Positions 44,254-54,025 of a stretch of 64,000 bases of DNA are shown here, one piece after another. Source of the DNA: Clostridia bacterium (lineage in GTDB: Bacteria; Bacillota; Clostridia; Christensenellales; UBA1242). Below the pieces are notes generated by a model. The model had not been told where the DNA came from and did not search any database. It was given only the letters and a program-made list of their open reading frames with translations. A program made the position numbers and the translations under genes. Location of the stretch: NCBI GenBank assembly GCA_900767715.1, contig CAAGAD010000005.1:744001-808000 (forward strand), in the 5' to 3' direction. The first letter of the stretch is position 1; every line of letters starts with the position of its first letter.

Positions 44254-47200
44254 CTAAATGGAGTTTTGGATACGGTTGTTGTGCTTTTTGTGTTTGATGA
44301 TAATGTAAGTCACCACGCCAGCCAGTAGGGTAACACCCACGCCGATGCCGACGTAGAGATATACACGACTTGGGTGCACCACAATCTGCATACGGAAAGT
44401 CGTTTGGTTACCGTCGCTGTCGGTTACGATATAGTTTACATAATAACTGCCAGATTTTTTGAGATTCAAATTCGTATCAATTTCCACATTGTTCGCGTTC
44501 GACTCAATGACAAAATCTTCATAGTCTGTTATGTTGATTAGAGAGTATAGGTCAAGCGAATGCTTGCCATAGAGATTAATCTTGGTTGACTTGGCGGTGA
44601 TATGTGGTTTGCCACCGCGTTTTAGCGTGGCGATAAACTCGTCATACTCTGCTCGGTCGCTCGCGCGCAAGTTGTTGTATGCGGAGATGATTTGAAGTTT
44701 TACAGCAGTATTCATTTCGCGGTTTTCTAGTTCTTCCGCTGTTGCACTGTCAATATAGTTTTTAATACGAGTTTGCAAGGTAGTTTTGAGTGCGTTATAA
44801 ACTACTTCTTTGGTGTCAAAGTCTGCTTTGTTGACGAGTTTGAGCCCTTCGGCTGTAATTTCGTATTCGATGTTAGAGTCGGTTGTGTTGTAGTCAGCAA
44901 TCTGCGCGCCAGTGTAGGTAGAGTAAACATTGACGTTTTGCGGACGCACTGAGTAAATGCAAATTTTGTAGCCATATTGTAGATTGAGTGTTGGGTTAGT
45001 GAGTGTCAGTTGAGAGAAATATTGCGAGCCCTTCACTTCGAGTTTGTCGATGACCATAGATTTGTTGGCGTTGTAAATTGTGACGGACACAAATACGGTG
45101 TCCTTTTTGGCATCGCTTTTCCACTCGGTCGTTTGATTGCCAAGGTCAGCCCCGCCCAATGAGATTGTGGCGAGCGTGTTTTGGTTGGAGAGCGAAAGCG
45201 TGTAGCCAAATGTGTTGTATATTCCACGAATGCCAATGCGAGTGTAATGCTCAATGGCGTTGTCAAGACGTGTGTAGTCGTATGAAATAGCGTTAGCGCC
45301 TTGACGAATGTCGAGTGTGCAGAGTGGGGTGTTGTAGTCAAAGTTGGTTGGCAGGCGCAACATATATCTGTCTGCCGGCAAGTTGCTGAATGTGATTGTG
45401 TTTGAGTTGATTTTGACAATGCGCACGATTTCACCGTTTTTGGTGAGTGCCACATTTTTGTTTTTGATTAGGTTTAGATTGTCGATATTTAGTGTGACAT
45501 TTAGGTCGCCCTTGATGTCATATTTTTTAAGTGTGCTATCCACAATCAGTGAATATTTTGTGAATATGTTTTCGCCTTGTTTAATCTCATCAAGGCTGTC
45601 AGCGTTCACGCTGTCGGCAAGGATTGAATAACTTGCCAACTTGCGCGACATAATGTCTTTTTCCACAGCAGGAGTTATGCTCATTGTCCAAGATTTCAAA
45701 TACGAAATGATGTTGGCATTGTACTCATCGGCGAAGAATAGAGCATAAACGTCTGGAATGGTGTAAATGTTGGTGTTTTTGTTGTTAGCATAGACCAGCC
45801 TGCGATAGAAACTAAATAGTTTGCCATAACTTTCGCTTCCTTCAAAACTGTCTAAAAGGTTTACAATGCAATACAACTTTTCTTGCACATTAGTGTATGT
45901 GCCGTCATTGTTGTTGAATATGTCATTGCCCGCCAAACGTTTTTGGTTTCGCGAGTTTTCAATGTTGGCAAGGCTTCCGCCCATCCAGTCGCCCGCAACT
46001 TTGTAGAGCGATTTGTCTATTTGTACATAATGCGCGAGAATGTTGTTGCCCGTTTCGTTTAGGCAGATGTTGGTGCCACCCGCATTTCCGCGCCCGAGTG
46101 AACCTTGATATCCGTGTCCAATCTCGTGCAGTGTGCCCCAGCCGTAATGGAACAGAGCCGAAGCAGAAGCACTGCCAACGGCGATGTGGTTGCCGTTGTA
46201 GTATGCGCCCGCGCCCGTGTTGGCGTTTGCTTTTGCCAGATATTTGACGCGCACGTTTTGGTCGGTGATTTTGGTTGGCATAAGCGACAAACCAATCATT
46301 TCGTCCATACGATTGACAACGTTCAAATAGTATTCAAGGTATGCGTCGAGTGATGGAAGGAGCGAACCGGTGTTTGTTTTGTTTTTGTCTGGCAAACTGT
46401 CAATGTCAGCAAACGGCGTCACCACCATTAAGGCTTCGCCGTCAATTATGCCGAACGAATTGGTTGACGCACGCCAGTTGGTCTTAAATTTGGCTTCATC
46501 GTCTTTGTAGTGGAAATAGTCGAGCGGTTTGACATCGTCGCGGAATACAAGTTCAATTTGATAGGTCTTGTCGAGTGCTACGCCTTGCGCTTGTACCGCA
46601 CTGGTCAGTAGAGGAACGCTGTCATAACTCACGCCCGCGTTTACATTTTTGATTGTTTGATAAGCAAAAGAATTGCAGTTAATTGTCACACCACTTTCGC
46701 GAGTGGAGTAGTTGTTTAGGCAGTTTACCGAGATGTTTTTGTCCGCGTCCATCACCTTGATTTGCGCGCTGGAATTGGCTGGCAGATATATGCCTAGAAT
46801 TTGGCGGTCACCCGCGTGGCAACGACCTACGCCAATCATATCCAAGTTCCACATCGAAGGCAGGGTGTAGAGCGTTCGTACGATTTTGCATTCTTTTTCT
46901 TCCTTGCCTAGTACGTGCACGGGCACAGATATTTCCGTAAGGTTGTAGTGCGAATCATAAACCAGATATTTAACTTTGTAATTGCCCTCACGCGTTGGAT
47001 TTACATTGTTATAAGTGCATTTAATTTTGTGTGTTAGGTCGCCGTCCTCGAAGTCTTTTGCGAATATGCGGAAACGACTGTCCTTGATGTCGAATTTGTC
47101 CGTCACATTCTTGTCAATCGTGATTTCTGTCGCGCCATAAAACGCGGGTTTATTTCTAACACTGTAATACGAGCCTTCTGCCAGCGAATTGTTGCCTTTT

Positions 47201-47283
47201 GGCTGAATCAAAATCAGTGGCAAACACAAAAATGGTAGCGATGCCAAGATAGTAAATATTATTAATTTCTTCTTTATATTCAT
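44254..47283 (-). CDS. Membrane-anchored M60 (mucinase-type) metalloprotease
   Basis: Zincin that, in characterised M60 enzymes, cleaves O-glycosylated mucins. 1009 residues: signal/anchor helix (about 4-27), an Ig-like domain (about 45-105), the M60 catalytic region with HEIGHGYQGSLGRG at 386 and the distal glutamate E410 (HExxH followed by 19 residues and E), later beta domains, a second Ig-like region (about 920-975) and a C-terminal membrane helix followed by a basic tail (KHKKHNNR). It should face outward. I choose the ATG at 47283 because the earlier ATG lies inside the -10; no ribosome binding site is present. Confidence 0.88.
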   Translation of the reverse strand: MNIKKKLIIFTILASLPFLCLPLILIQPKGNNSLAEGSYYSVRNKPAFYGATEITIDKNVTDKFDIKDSRFRIFAKDFEDGDLTHKIKCTYNNVNPTREGNYKVKYLVYDSHYNLTEISVPVHVLGKEEKECKIVRTLYTLPSMWNLDMIGVGRCHAGDRQILGIYLPANSSAQIKVMDADKNISVNCLNNYSTRESGVTINCNSFAYQTIKNVNAGVSYDSVPLLTSAVQAQGVALDKTYQIELVFRDDVKPLDYFHYKDDEAKFKTNWRASTNSFGIIDGEALMVVTPFADIDSLPDKNKTNTGSLLPSLDAYLEYYLNVVNRMDEMIGLSLMPTKITDQNVRVKYLAKANANTGAGAYYNGNHIAVGSASASALFHYGWGTLHEIGHGYQGSLGRGNAGGTNICLNETGNNILAHYVQIDKSLYKVAGDWMGGSLANIENSRNQKRLAGNDIFNNNDGTYTNVQEKLYCIVNLLDSFEGSESYGKLFSFYRRLVYANNKNTNIYTIPDVYALFFADEYNANIISYLKSWTMSITPAVEKDIMSRKLASYSILADSVNADSLDEIKQGENIFTKYSLIVDSTLKKYDIKGDLNVTLNIDNLNLIKNKNVALTKNGEIVRIVKINSNTITFSNLPADRYMLRLPTNFDYNTPLCTLDIRQGANAISYDYTRLDNAIEHYTRIGIRGIYNTFGYTLSLSNQNTLATISLGGADLGNQTTEWKSDAKKDTVFVSVTIYNANKSMVIDKLEVKGSQYFSQLTLTNPTLNLQYGYKICIYSVRPQNVNVYSTYTGAQIADYNTTDSNIEYEITAEGLKLVNKADFDTKEVVYNALKTTLQTRIKNYIDSATAEELENREMNTAVKLQIISAYNNLRASDRAEYDEFIATLKRGGKPHITAKSTKINLYGKHSLDLYSLINITDYEDFVIESNANNVEIDTNLNLKKSGSYYVNYIVTDSDGNQTTFRMQIVVHPSRVYLYVGIGVGVTLLAGVVTYIIIKHKKHNNRIQNSI

Positions 47284-47290
47284 AGTTACC

Positions 47291-47299
47291 ATTATAACA
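47291..47299 (-). promoter_or_regulatory. M60 gene promoter (extended -10, leaderless)
   Basis: Minus-strand TGTTATAAT, then seven bases to the ATG. The -35 is weak. Confidence 0.6.
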
Positions 47300-47419
47300 T
47301 ATATGAGCGTATTTTGAAAATGGTTGAAAATCTAAAAATAAAATTTTCGCAAAAAAATTTGCAAATAAAATTTGCCTACATTTTGTGTCTATGATATAAT
47401 AAATATAAGGAGAATTAAA

Positions 47420-48277
47420 ATGAAATTATTAAGAGGAATTTTCAAGGCAGTAATTTCGTTGGCTTTGTTGCTTGTGATGTTGACAGCCGGCGTATATATC
47501 TTTGTGCGTGCCAAATACGGCATTGACCTGTGGAATACTGTTGGACAATTAAAGGCCATTAGCAAATCGGTTGACGAGAGCGAAGTTTGTCCGGACGCTT
47601 TTGTCGCTGGCGACTACACCTCGATGCAAACGGTGGTCAATGCGTCGGTTGATGGGCTAGTAGGTGGTGATGAAGAAGCAGGATTTACCATTTCTTTTGA
47701 TACTTTGCCTAGCGAAATGACGTCAATCATATCTTTGACTGACAAGCAAGTTGGCGCTTTGGCTGACGTTGTCATCAAGAAGTATGTTAACAGCAAAATC
47801 ACTATCGCAGGCAAGGACATCGCAATCGTGTTGAAACAAATCAAGTTCGACACTGACGAAAACGGCGTTACAGCATTCAATACAGTCGTTCGTCTAGATA
47901 TGACACCTTTCAAACAGGAAATGAATAAATTTCCATTGAAATATTTGAAGAAATACGTACCACAATATATGTACGTTTCTTCCACCGTCAATGTAACCAA
48001 GGGTACGACTGCTTTCAGTTATCACATTGAACACAACGCTCTCGCTATCAACAAGTTGAGCGCGGACAAAACCGAAGATTTGTTCAAGACTTTGGACAAA
48101 GTACTCAAAATCGGCGACGCAGAAACATTGAACAAGAAGATTGGCAACATCGTAGTTGGTTCACTCGTTGGCAGTGAATCGCAAACTGGTTTGGCTTATT
48201 CGTTGAAGCCAATCGGCGCAACCGACTATACTTTCACGAAAGTTGGCGGAGTAAACAATTTCGTAATTAATAAATAA
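47420..48277 (+). CDS. Unknown protein with an N-terminal membrane anchor
   Basis: 285 residues, not recognised. One hydrophobic segment (about 11-31) after a basic start predicts an uncleaved anchor or signal peptide; the rest is predicted outside and mixed alpha/beta, with FTISFDTLPSEM and YHIEHNALAINKLSADK segments. The start is set by AAGGAGAA before the ATG at 47420; TGATATAAT lies about 25 bases upstream. Divergent from the M60 gene. Confidence 0.7.
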   Translation: MKLLRGIFKAVISLALLLVMLTAGVYIFVRAKYGIDLWNTVGQLKAISKSVDESEVCPDAFVAGDYTSMQTVVNASVDGLVGGDEEAGFTISFDTLPSEMTSIISLTDKQVGALADVVIKKYVNSKITIAGKDIAIVLKQIKFDTDENGVTAFNTVVRLDMTPFKQEMNKFPLKYLKKYVPQYMYVSSTVNVTKGTTAFSYHIEHNALAINKLSADKTEDLFKTLDKVLKIGDAETLNKKIGNIVVGSLVGSESQTGLAYSLKPIGATDYTFTKVGGVNNFVINK

Positions 48278-48283
48278 GGCCAA

Positions 48284-48313
48284 TAAAAAAGGTGCTTGTT
48301 GCACCTTTTTTTG
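48284..48313. terminator. Bidirectional terminator
   Basis: AAAAAAGGTGC-TTGTT-GCACCTTTTTTT. Confidence 0.85.
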
Positions 48314-48317
48314 TTGC

Positions 48318-49766
48318 CTATTTGATTTGAGATGTGTCTGTTGTCATTGGTTGAGCGAATTTGTCGCTGATTTTGTATATCAACTGAATGACGAAGAAGA
48401 GTATAACGCAAACTGCAACGAACACGAGATAAACTATGAGTTGCAAGACAGGATAGAACACTGCATTGCCGATGTGGAAATTGATGTCGAACAATTTTTG
48501 AGTGACTGGCAAAAGCGCCACGGCTTCGTCAGGCACTAGCATAAACATATAGTTCGCTTCATAGAAATCGTTGCCCGTGCGCACCTTGATTGCATTGAAC
48601 CACGAACCGAGAAGCAATACGATGATAAAGTAAATGGTAAATCCTATCAAGCAATCGCGCAATGCATATTTATCGAGTCGCGGGAAGATCTTGAACAACA
48701 GCGCCAGCACTGGAACGATAAGCACGTTGGTATGCTCGAATATGAAATGCATATTGTAGAGATAGAACAATCCTTCGCCGTCCAAGTTTGGCATTGCCAT
48801 TGCGAATATTACGCCCACGACATTGATGATAACGGTAAAATTGAAAATGCGTTTGTTGCGAGTGATAAGCGAGACGAGAATTAAGAATGCGCCGATATTG
48901 CATAATTGCAATGGTAAGCGATAGAGATTGATACTGATTGCCGAGAACATTTGGGTGTACTGCATTACGAGTGACAGTGACAATACGAACAAAAGAACCA
49001 TTTTGGTGTCGGTGTCTTTGTTTTTGAATATGTAGTAGAGCGCAACCAGTGTGCAGATTACTAAGAATAGCCAGCCGAAATGTACAATGCCGAATGCCTC
49101 AAAGATAAGGTTGGTGTAGCCGAACAGAAATTGTGGAACATAGATTGGCAGTGCGCAGAAACTGATGAAAGGCAGAGTTAGGAAGAAATTGAAATATTCG
49201 CGCTTGTCTTTGAAATTAAACATATGTTTTTCATTGACAGCGAGAACGATTGGAATGCAAAGTTGTAGAGTGAGAATAATACCGAACCATACGCTTCTAA
49301 ATGCGTGGTTTATTAGGAAATCTTTGAAGCCTTGGCTCAGAACTGAAATTGAATTCAGTCCGCGTCCTAATGCGCTGGTGAAATCCGCCATATACTCGTT
49401 GTAGAAGAATAGTGAAGCGATAGTGATTGCCACGCCATAGAAAATGGCGATGTTTCTAATGGTGCGGTTTTTGTAAAAGACGGCTATTGGTAAAACGATG
49501 AAATTGACAATCGACAGCCATCTAATGATGACATAGCCAGTGTTGATATCCATTCGTGCTAGGTCTTCTTGCGAATAGCACAACTTGAATGCGTCTGGCA
49601 ACAAGAGAGATAATATCATTAAACTTGCATACACGACAACAGAAATTCTCAGTATGCGGTTGGTTATGCGCGAAAACTTTTCGCTATTTTTGCAACAGGT
49701 GAATTTGAGAATGCTAAACGTTGCAATTATTACGGCAACGACGCAAGATAAAATTATGTGAAACAT
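48318..49766 (-). CDS. YwaF/TMEM164-like polytopic membrane protein
   Basis: 482 residues with about 12 predicted membrane helices. The LYRLPLQLCNIGAFLIL and YNMHFIFEHTNVLIVP segments resemble the YwaF/TIGR02206 family, whose eukaryotic relative TMEM164 is an acyltransferase; bacterial function is unknown. AGGAGGAAAA precedes the ATG. It follows a shorter relative-like gene after eight bases, so the two probably form an operon or heteromer. Confidence 0.6.
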   Translation of the reverse strand: MFHIILSCVVAVIIATFSILKFTCCKNSEKFSRITNRILRISVVVYASLMILSLLLPDAFKLCYSQEDLARMDINTGYVIIRWLSIVNFIVLPIAVFYKNRTIRNIAIFYGVAITIASLFFYNEYMADFTSALGRGLNSISVLSQGFKDFLINHAFRSVWFGIILTLQLCIPIVLAVNEKHMFNFKDKREYFNFFLTLPFISFCALPIYVPQFLFGYTNLIFEAFGIVHFGWLFLVICTLVALYYIFKNKDTDTKMVLLFVLSLSLVMQYTQMFSAISINLYRLPLQLCNIGAFLILVSLITRNKRIFNFTVIINVVGVIFAMAMPNLDGEGLFYLYNMHFIFEHTNVLIVPVLALLFKIFPRLDKYALRDCLIGFTIYFIIVLLLGSWFNAIKVRTGNDFYEANYMFMLVPDEAVALLPVTQKLFDINFHIGNAVFYPVLQLIVYLVFVAVCVILFFVIQLIYKISDKFAQPMTTDTSQIK

Positions 49767-49774
49767 TTTTCCTC

Positions 49775-50497
49775 CTAAAACTCTTTTACTTCATATTTTC
49801 TAAATATTAGCGACAACAGATAGAACAGAACTGCCAAGATTGGCGCGAATGGCAGTAGATATACAAATGGAATTGGAATCAATTTAAACATCGGGTTGAG
49901 AATCATAATATCGTCGGGGTCCATAGTGTATGAGTGATTGTGTGCGCCGGTAATCATACAGCCATTGAATAGATAGTTTGCTACGAACGCCGACAAGAAA
50001 TACAAAATCATTGTCATAATGACGGGGAGTATATATTCCTTGCGTGGCTTGAACCACCGCGCCGAAATCATCATAAAGGTGATTGCTATCACTAAGAAAT
50101 GGTCGAGCCAAAAGTTGAGCGCAATTACCAAATACCACATCGAGCCTTCCACATCGCTGGTGTAGGAAACGAATGTTGACATCGCTGCGAACATTGAAAA
50201 GTAGAAAAGGTATTGTCGCGCTAATTCGTTTTTCTTGATTAAACATAATGGCAACAATATAAAGTTGAAATTACAAACTTGGAATATCTGCTCGAAAAAG
50301 TTTTTGAAATCTAGTGTCGTTCCATATCTCGTTAGGTGCAGAAACAATATGCCCGCCATACACAGCACAACCGACGAGTGTATGATAACGCATTGCCATT
50401 TGTAACTCACGCGCGCGACCAACACGCACAGCCCCACAATCAAGATAATTGAAACTACAACCATCATTATGTGGGCAGTGCCCCCGATTGTCATCAT
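49775..50497 (-). CDS. Seven-helix membrane protein, YwaF/TMEM164-like
   Basis: 240 residues with about seven membrane helices. FEQIFQVCNFNFILLPLCL and ALNFWLDHFLVIAITFMM occupy the places of the LPLxLCN and HxxF motifs of the YwaF group, and the loop NGCMITGAHNHSY carries histidines. First gene of the pair with 48318-49766. GAGG lies about ten bases before the ATG. The 200-base region upstream (50498-50730) shows nothing I can name. Confidence 0.5.
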   Translation of the reverse strand: MMTIGGTAHIMMVVVSIILIVGLCVLVARVSYKWQCVIIHSSVVLCMAGILFLHLTRYGTTLDFKNFFEQIFQVCNFNFILLPLCLIKKNELARQYLFYFSMFAAMSTFVSYTSDVEGSMWYLVIALNFWLDHFLVIAITFMMISARWFKPRKEYILPVIMTMILYFLSAFVANYLFNGCMITGAHNHSYTMDPDDIMILNPMFKLIPIPFVYLLPFAPILAVLFYLLSLIFRKYEVKEF

Positions 50498-50732
50498 AAC
50501 TAAACCTCAATATCTATTAATTTCATTGTAACAATATATGCGAAATATGTCAAACATTAGGTGCGATATTTTGACATTATGTAGTATGCAATTCGCATAA
50601 TATGTGACATAATTGATTTTGTTAGGTTAATTGTAATGGCTTTTGAATGTTTGCGACAAAATTGAATACGCACATTAAACGTTGTAGTTCACAAAAAGAA
50701 TAAAACGTAATTACCAAGGTAGATATTTGCCT

Positions 50733-50757
50733 ACAAAAAAAGCCTATAAAGGCTTTT
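50733..50757 (-). terminator. Terminator of the small membrane protein gene
   Basis: Minus-strand AAAAGCCT-TTAT-AGGCTTTTTTT, overlapping the stop codon. Confidence 0.85.
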
Positions 50758-51073
50758 ATGCTAGTGCCACAATGATTGCGAACATTGAAAGCAAGAGTGT
50801 AATGTCAAACTTGACTTCGTGCTTATTGAGTTTCGCGATTATGTCAACTAGGAATGCAGAAAGTGCAAGACCAAAACTAATCATAAAGAATATCGCATAC
50901 ACGACAGTGTTTTGTGCCAGCAAAGTGATGAACCTGTTGAGGAAGACAACGCACAATGACGCAACCACCAACCAAATAGGCAAGTTCTTTTGAGTGAAGA
51001 TATTGATTGATTTTTCTTTCTTATTCTCGTTTTGGTTTTCTACTTTTTTCTCTTGCAAATTTTCGTTTTCCAT
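50756..51073 (-). CDS. Small two-helix membrane protein, unknown
   Basis: 105 residues. A charged, Asn/Glu/Lys-rich N-terminus (about 1-32) is followed by two hydrophobic helices (about 35-75) and a third at the C-terminus (TLLLSMFAIIVALA). Not recognised. AAAGGAG nine bases before the ATG at 51073 decides the start over an upstream in-frame ATG. Confidence 0.65.
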   Translation of the reverse strand: MENENLQEKKVENQNENKKEKSINIFTQKNLPIWLVVASLCVVFLNRFITLLAQNTVVYAIFFMISFGLALSAFLVDIIAKLNKHEVKFDITLLLSMFAIIVALA

Positions 51074-51138
51074 AATGTTCTCCTTTTTCATTTCCATTAT
51101 ACTACAAAATTCGCAAAATGTAAACGTATGGTAATATA

Positions 51139-51184
51139 AAAAATAAAAAAACTCGTTCGATGTGAAAGTACACTGAAAGAGTTT
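51139..51184 (-). terminator. Probable terminator of tRNA-Arg(ACG)
   Basis: Minus-strand AACTC ... GAGTT stem with inner TTC/GAA pairing, followed by TTTTTTTATTTTTT. Confidence 0.55.
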
Positions 51185-51213
51185 GAATCTCCTAGATACA
51201 CTAGGCTTTTTTG

Positions 51214-51290
51214 TGGTGCGCCGTGGGAGATTCGAACTCTCGACCTTTGGTTCCGTAGACCAACGCTCTATCCAGCTGAGCTAACAGCGC
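51214..51290 (-). tRNA. tRNA-Arg (ACG)
   Basis: 77 nt with encoded CCA. Acceptor GCGCTGT/ACGGCGC, D-loop AGCTGGATA, anticodon loop CTACGGA (ACG), T-loop TTCGAATC. Fully canonical; its anticodon arm differs from the tRNA-Arg(UCG) at 42396 only at position 34. Confidence 0.96.
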
Positions 51291-51471
51291 ATATATATTC
51301 ACTAATGATTTTACTCATTAGGTGCTATTATTCTAACTCAAAAAAAATGGTTTGTCAATAATCTGTTGTAAATTTCACAAAAAAATTGAATAGTTTTTGT
51401 TTTAGTAGGCTTTTGCATAGCCAAACATTGACAAAACTGGGTTAATAGGCTAAAATGAAAGAGGAGAAGAT

Positions 51472-53019
51472 ATGGCAGTTTCAAAGGAAAAGTTGAGAAT
51501 ACTAAATCAAGTCAAACAGAACGAAGCCGAGTTTGAACAGTTTGTGCAAGACTGTTTGAATAGTGGTGAGTGTAGTTATGGCGATGTGGTTACTAACAAC
51601 GCTCACGCTACGGGTTCGGTCGATTTGGATAGACTTATGCAACTGGTGTCGCACGTGACGCAGAGCCAAAACGACAAAGAAGCGGTTTGGGTACAGTTGT
51701 CGGGCAATCAACCTTATTTCTATCATTTCAACGGCACAAATACTGCCAAGACCAAAGCAGGCGAGATTGAGTGCCGACTCTATCTCAATTTGAAAGCCAA
51801 AAACATTGTTCCGTTCGCCAGCGCGTTCGTTGATAAATGTGAAAAACATCGTTTGCCTTACCGATTCAAAATCGCGGTCGATGACGTGCGTAATGACAAT
51901 ATTCCAATTTATACAAGTTATGCCAATGCCCAAAAGTTCTTGGACGTTATAGCCGAGATTGAAAAGGAAAGCCACGCGCTATTCGACGGCGCAGAGAATA
52001 TGGGTGTGATGACGGGCAAGATTGGCAAGTTCGTCGGGTTTGGTGAAGAGTGCGTGCCAACTGATGACAAGAAAAAGATGTCGTTCAACAGCGCTCGAGC
52101 CAAGGTTTTGGGCGAGTATGTGGATAAAATTAATGACATCGCATTGAAAGAACTTTTCGCACCAAAGGTCAGCCTAAGAACTTCAAAAGGCGACAAAATG
52201 TCGGTTGACGATTATGTGATGAACAAGATTCAAGCGTGTCTGTCGCGTTCTGCCAGCAGAAGTGGGATTGACGTGACGAGCGCGGAAAACGAGAAGCGTA
52301 TCAAGGCACAACTCGGCAAGGTTTATGAGAGCATTATCGAGTTAGAAAGTAAGAACATAGATTTTGCCTTGAAAGACGGCAACGGCAATGAGCAAATTGA
52401 ACGCCTTGACACAGCGCCTATCGTGGAAAAGATGATGTCGGTGTTTAGAGTGAACAAAAACGCGGACAAAAATGTGCAAAAACTCGCCGTGGCACAAAAG
52501 ATTATTGAGAGCCGTCTGCCAGATAGATTGGTGGTGAGCGAGAGCGCGAACGCACTTACGTATTTGGAAAAGATTTTCGGGCAGAAGATTGAAATTATGC
52601 TTCAAGACAAAAAAGACTATCTAACTGCCAGTCGCACGCCGACTTTCGACTATGACATCGCACTGAGCAGAATCAAGAGCAAGAGTAATTACGGCAAACT
52701 TGCGATTCGCAAGGCGATTGTGCAATATCTTATGCAACTCGACAATCCGCAAAGCACACACACTCCGCTTGATGTAGATTTGAGCGCGTCGGGTGTCCAA
52801 ATCGTGCTGGGCGGATTGGAAAAGACGGAAATCGAACGCGAGATATTGCAAGGGTACAATTCGAGCGTGCTTGAAATACACGATAGAGAGAAATCTCGTT
52901 TGCTCCCAGCCGTGTTTAAAGAGGAAAATGTCAGCGTTACCTTCCCATTCCTAAATCTTACGACTGAAATAGAACTAAAACAACTCTTCGCGCGTAAACC
53001 CAATTTGAAGATAAAATAA
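51472..53019 (+). CDS. Unknown protein, HopA1-like pattern
   Basis: 515 residues without signal peptide or membrane helices. The central part, AGEIECRLYLNLKAK, RLPYRFKIAVDD, NDNIPIYTSYANAQ and later GKFVGFGEE ... MSFNSARAKVLGEY, follows the pattern of HopA1-type effector domains (RxYxN strand, FKxxxD, GxGxxE ... SFxxxR), also found in lanthipeptide enzymes. This is a visual match only. The C-terminal 250 residues are mainly helical and unrecognised. GAGGAGA precedes the ATG. Monocistronic, facing lysC-asd. Confidence 0.6.
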   Translation: MAVSKEKLRILNQVKQNEAEFEQFVQDCLNSGECSYGDVVTNNAHATGSVDLDRLMQLVSHVTQSQNDKEAVWVQLSGNQPYFYHFNGTNTAKTKAGEIECRLYLNLKAKNIVPFASAFVDKCEKHRLPYRFKIAVDDVRNDNIPIYTSYANAQKFLDVIAEIEKESHALFDGAENMGVMTGKIGKFVGFGEECVPTDDKKKMSFNSARAKVLGEYVDKINDIALKELFAPKVSLRTSKGDKMSVDDYVMNKIQACLSRSASRSGIDVTSAENEKRIKAQLGKVYESIIELESKNIDFALKDGNGNEQIERLDTAPIVEKMMSVFRVNKNADKNVQKLAVAQKIIESRLPDRLVVSESANALTYLEKIFGQKIEIMLQDKKDYLTASRTPTFDYDIALSRIKSKSNYGKLAIRKAIVQYLMQLDNPQSTHTPLDVDLSASGVQIVLGGLEKTEIEREILQGYNSSVLEIHDREKSRLLPAVFKEENVSVTFPFLNLTTEIELKQLFARKPNLKIK

Positions 53020-53021
53020 AA

Positions 53022-53056
53022 TTAATCCACAATCTAGACTAGGTTGTGGATTTTTG
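53022..53056. terminator. Bidirectional terminator
   Basis: AATCCACAA-loop-TTGTGGATT stem followed by T-runs. It overlaps the asd end. Confidence 0.8.
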
Positions 53057-54025
53057 TATGAGTTTTTCGAGTATTTGAACGGCGTTTGTACTCGCGCCCT
53101 TGCGCAAATTGTCTGCAACACAACTGATGTGCAATCCACACGGATTGTTGTGGTGGGTTCGCAGTCTGCCGATGTATATCTCGTTCTTGCCGTGCGCCAA
53201 TTCGTTGTATGGAAAGGCGGTTTTGTCGTCGATTAGGCGGACACCCGCTTGACGCGTGAGTTTTTTGCACAGTTTGGATAGGTCAATCGGCTTTTGTGTG
53301 GTGACATAGATGTTCACCAGATGACAGTACTTGCACGGCACGCGCACACAGGTGGCGGTGACGGGCGCGGTGAGTGATAGAATTTTCTTCGTTTCATTTT
53401 CCATTTTCGCTTCTTCTTGCGTGTAGCCGTCGTCAAGAAATTCTCCGATTTGCAATAGGCAGTTTTCGCTTATGTTGTGCGGGAAGTACTCCGGTGCTTC
53501 TCCCGCTCGGGTGCGCTCCAAATCGTCCAGCCCACGCTTGCCCGCGCCCGACACAGATTGGTAGGTGTTGTATATCACACTAGTTATGCCGAAAATCTCG
53601 TCAACCACCTTTAATTGAGGCATACATTGAATGGTAGAGCAGTTCGGGTTGGCGATTATTCCGCTGGACAAATCCAAATCGTCCCAGTTCACTTCGGGCA
53701 CAATTAGGCTCACGTTTTTATCCATACGAAAGGCGCTCGAATTGTCTATTACAATGCACCCTTTCTGCACCAAGCGGTGAGCGTACTGCTTGGCAACGCT
53801 TGCGCCCGCGGAAAATATGGCATAATCCATTTTGATGTTAATGCTTTCGGCAACGTCTTTCACGACATACTCTTCGCCATTAAAGGTGAGCGTTTTGCCC
53901 GCCGAGTTTTTCGACGCGAAAAGATACAAATGCGCGGGACGTATGTTGCGTTCTTCCATAACGCGCAAAATAGTTCTCCCGACCAGCCCAGTAGCGCCTA
54001 CAATTCCTAATACAAAACTATTCAT
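53039..54025 (-). CDS. asd: Aspartate-semialdehyde dehydrogenase
   Basis: NADPH-dependent reduction of aspartyl phosphate to the semialdehyde, the second step toward lysine, threonine, methionine and diaminopimelate. 328 residues: GATGLVGRTIL dinucleotide loop at 10-20, catalytic Cys129 in ANPNCSTIQ, and SGAGKRGLDDL. The start codon overlaps the lysC stop (TAATG), so translation is coupled. Confidence 0.97.
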   Translation of the reverse strand: MNSFVLGIVGATGLVGRTILRVMEERNIRPAHLYLFASKNSAGKTLTFNGEEYVVKDVAESINIKMDYAIFSAGASVAKQYAHRLVQKGCIVIDNSSAFRMDKNVSLIVPEVNWDDLDLSSGIIANPNCSTIQCMPQLKVVDEIFGITSVIYNTYQSVSGAGKRGLDDLERTRAGEAPEYFPHNISENCLLQIGEFLDDGYTQEEAKMENETKKILSLTAPVTATCVRVPCKYCHLVNIYVTTQKPIDLSKLCKKLTRQAGVRLIDDKTAFPYNELAHGKNEIYIGRLRTHHNNPCGLHISCVADNLRKGASTNAVQILEKLIQKSTT

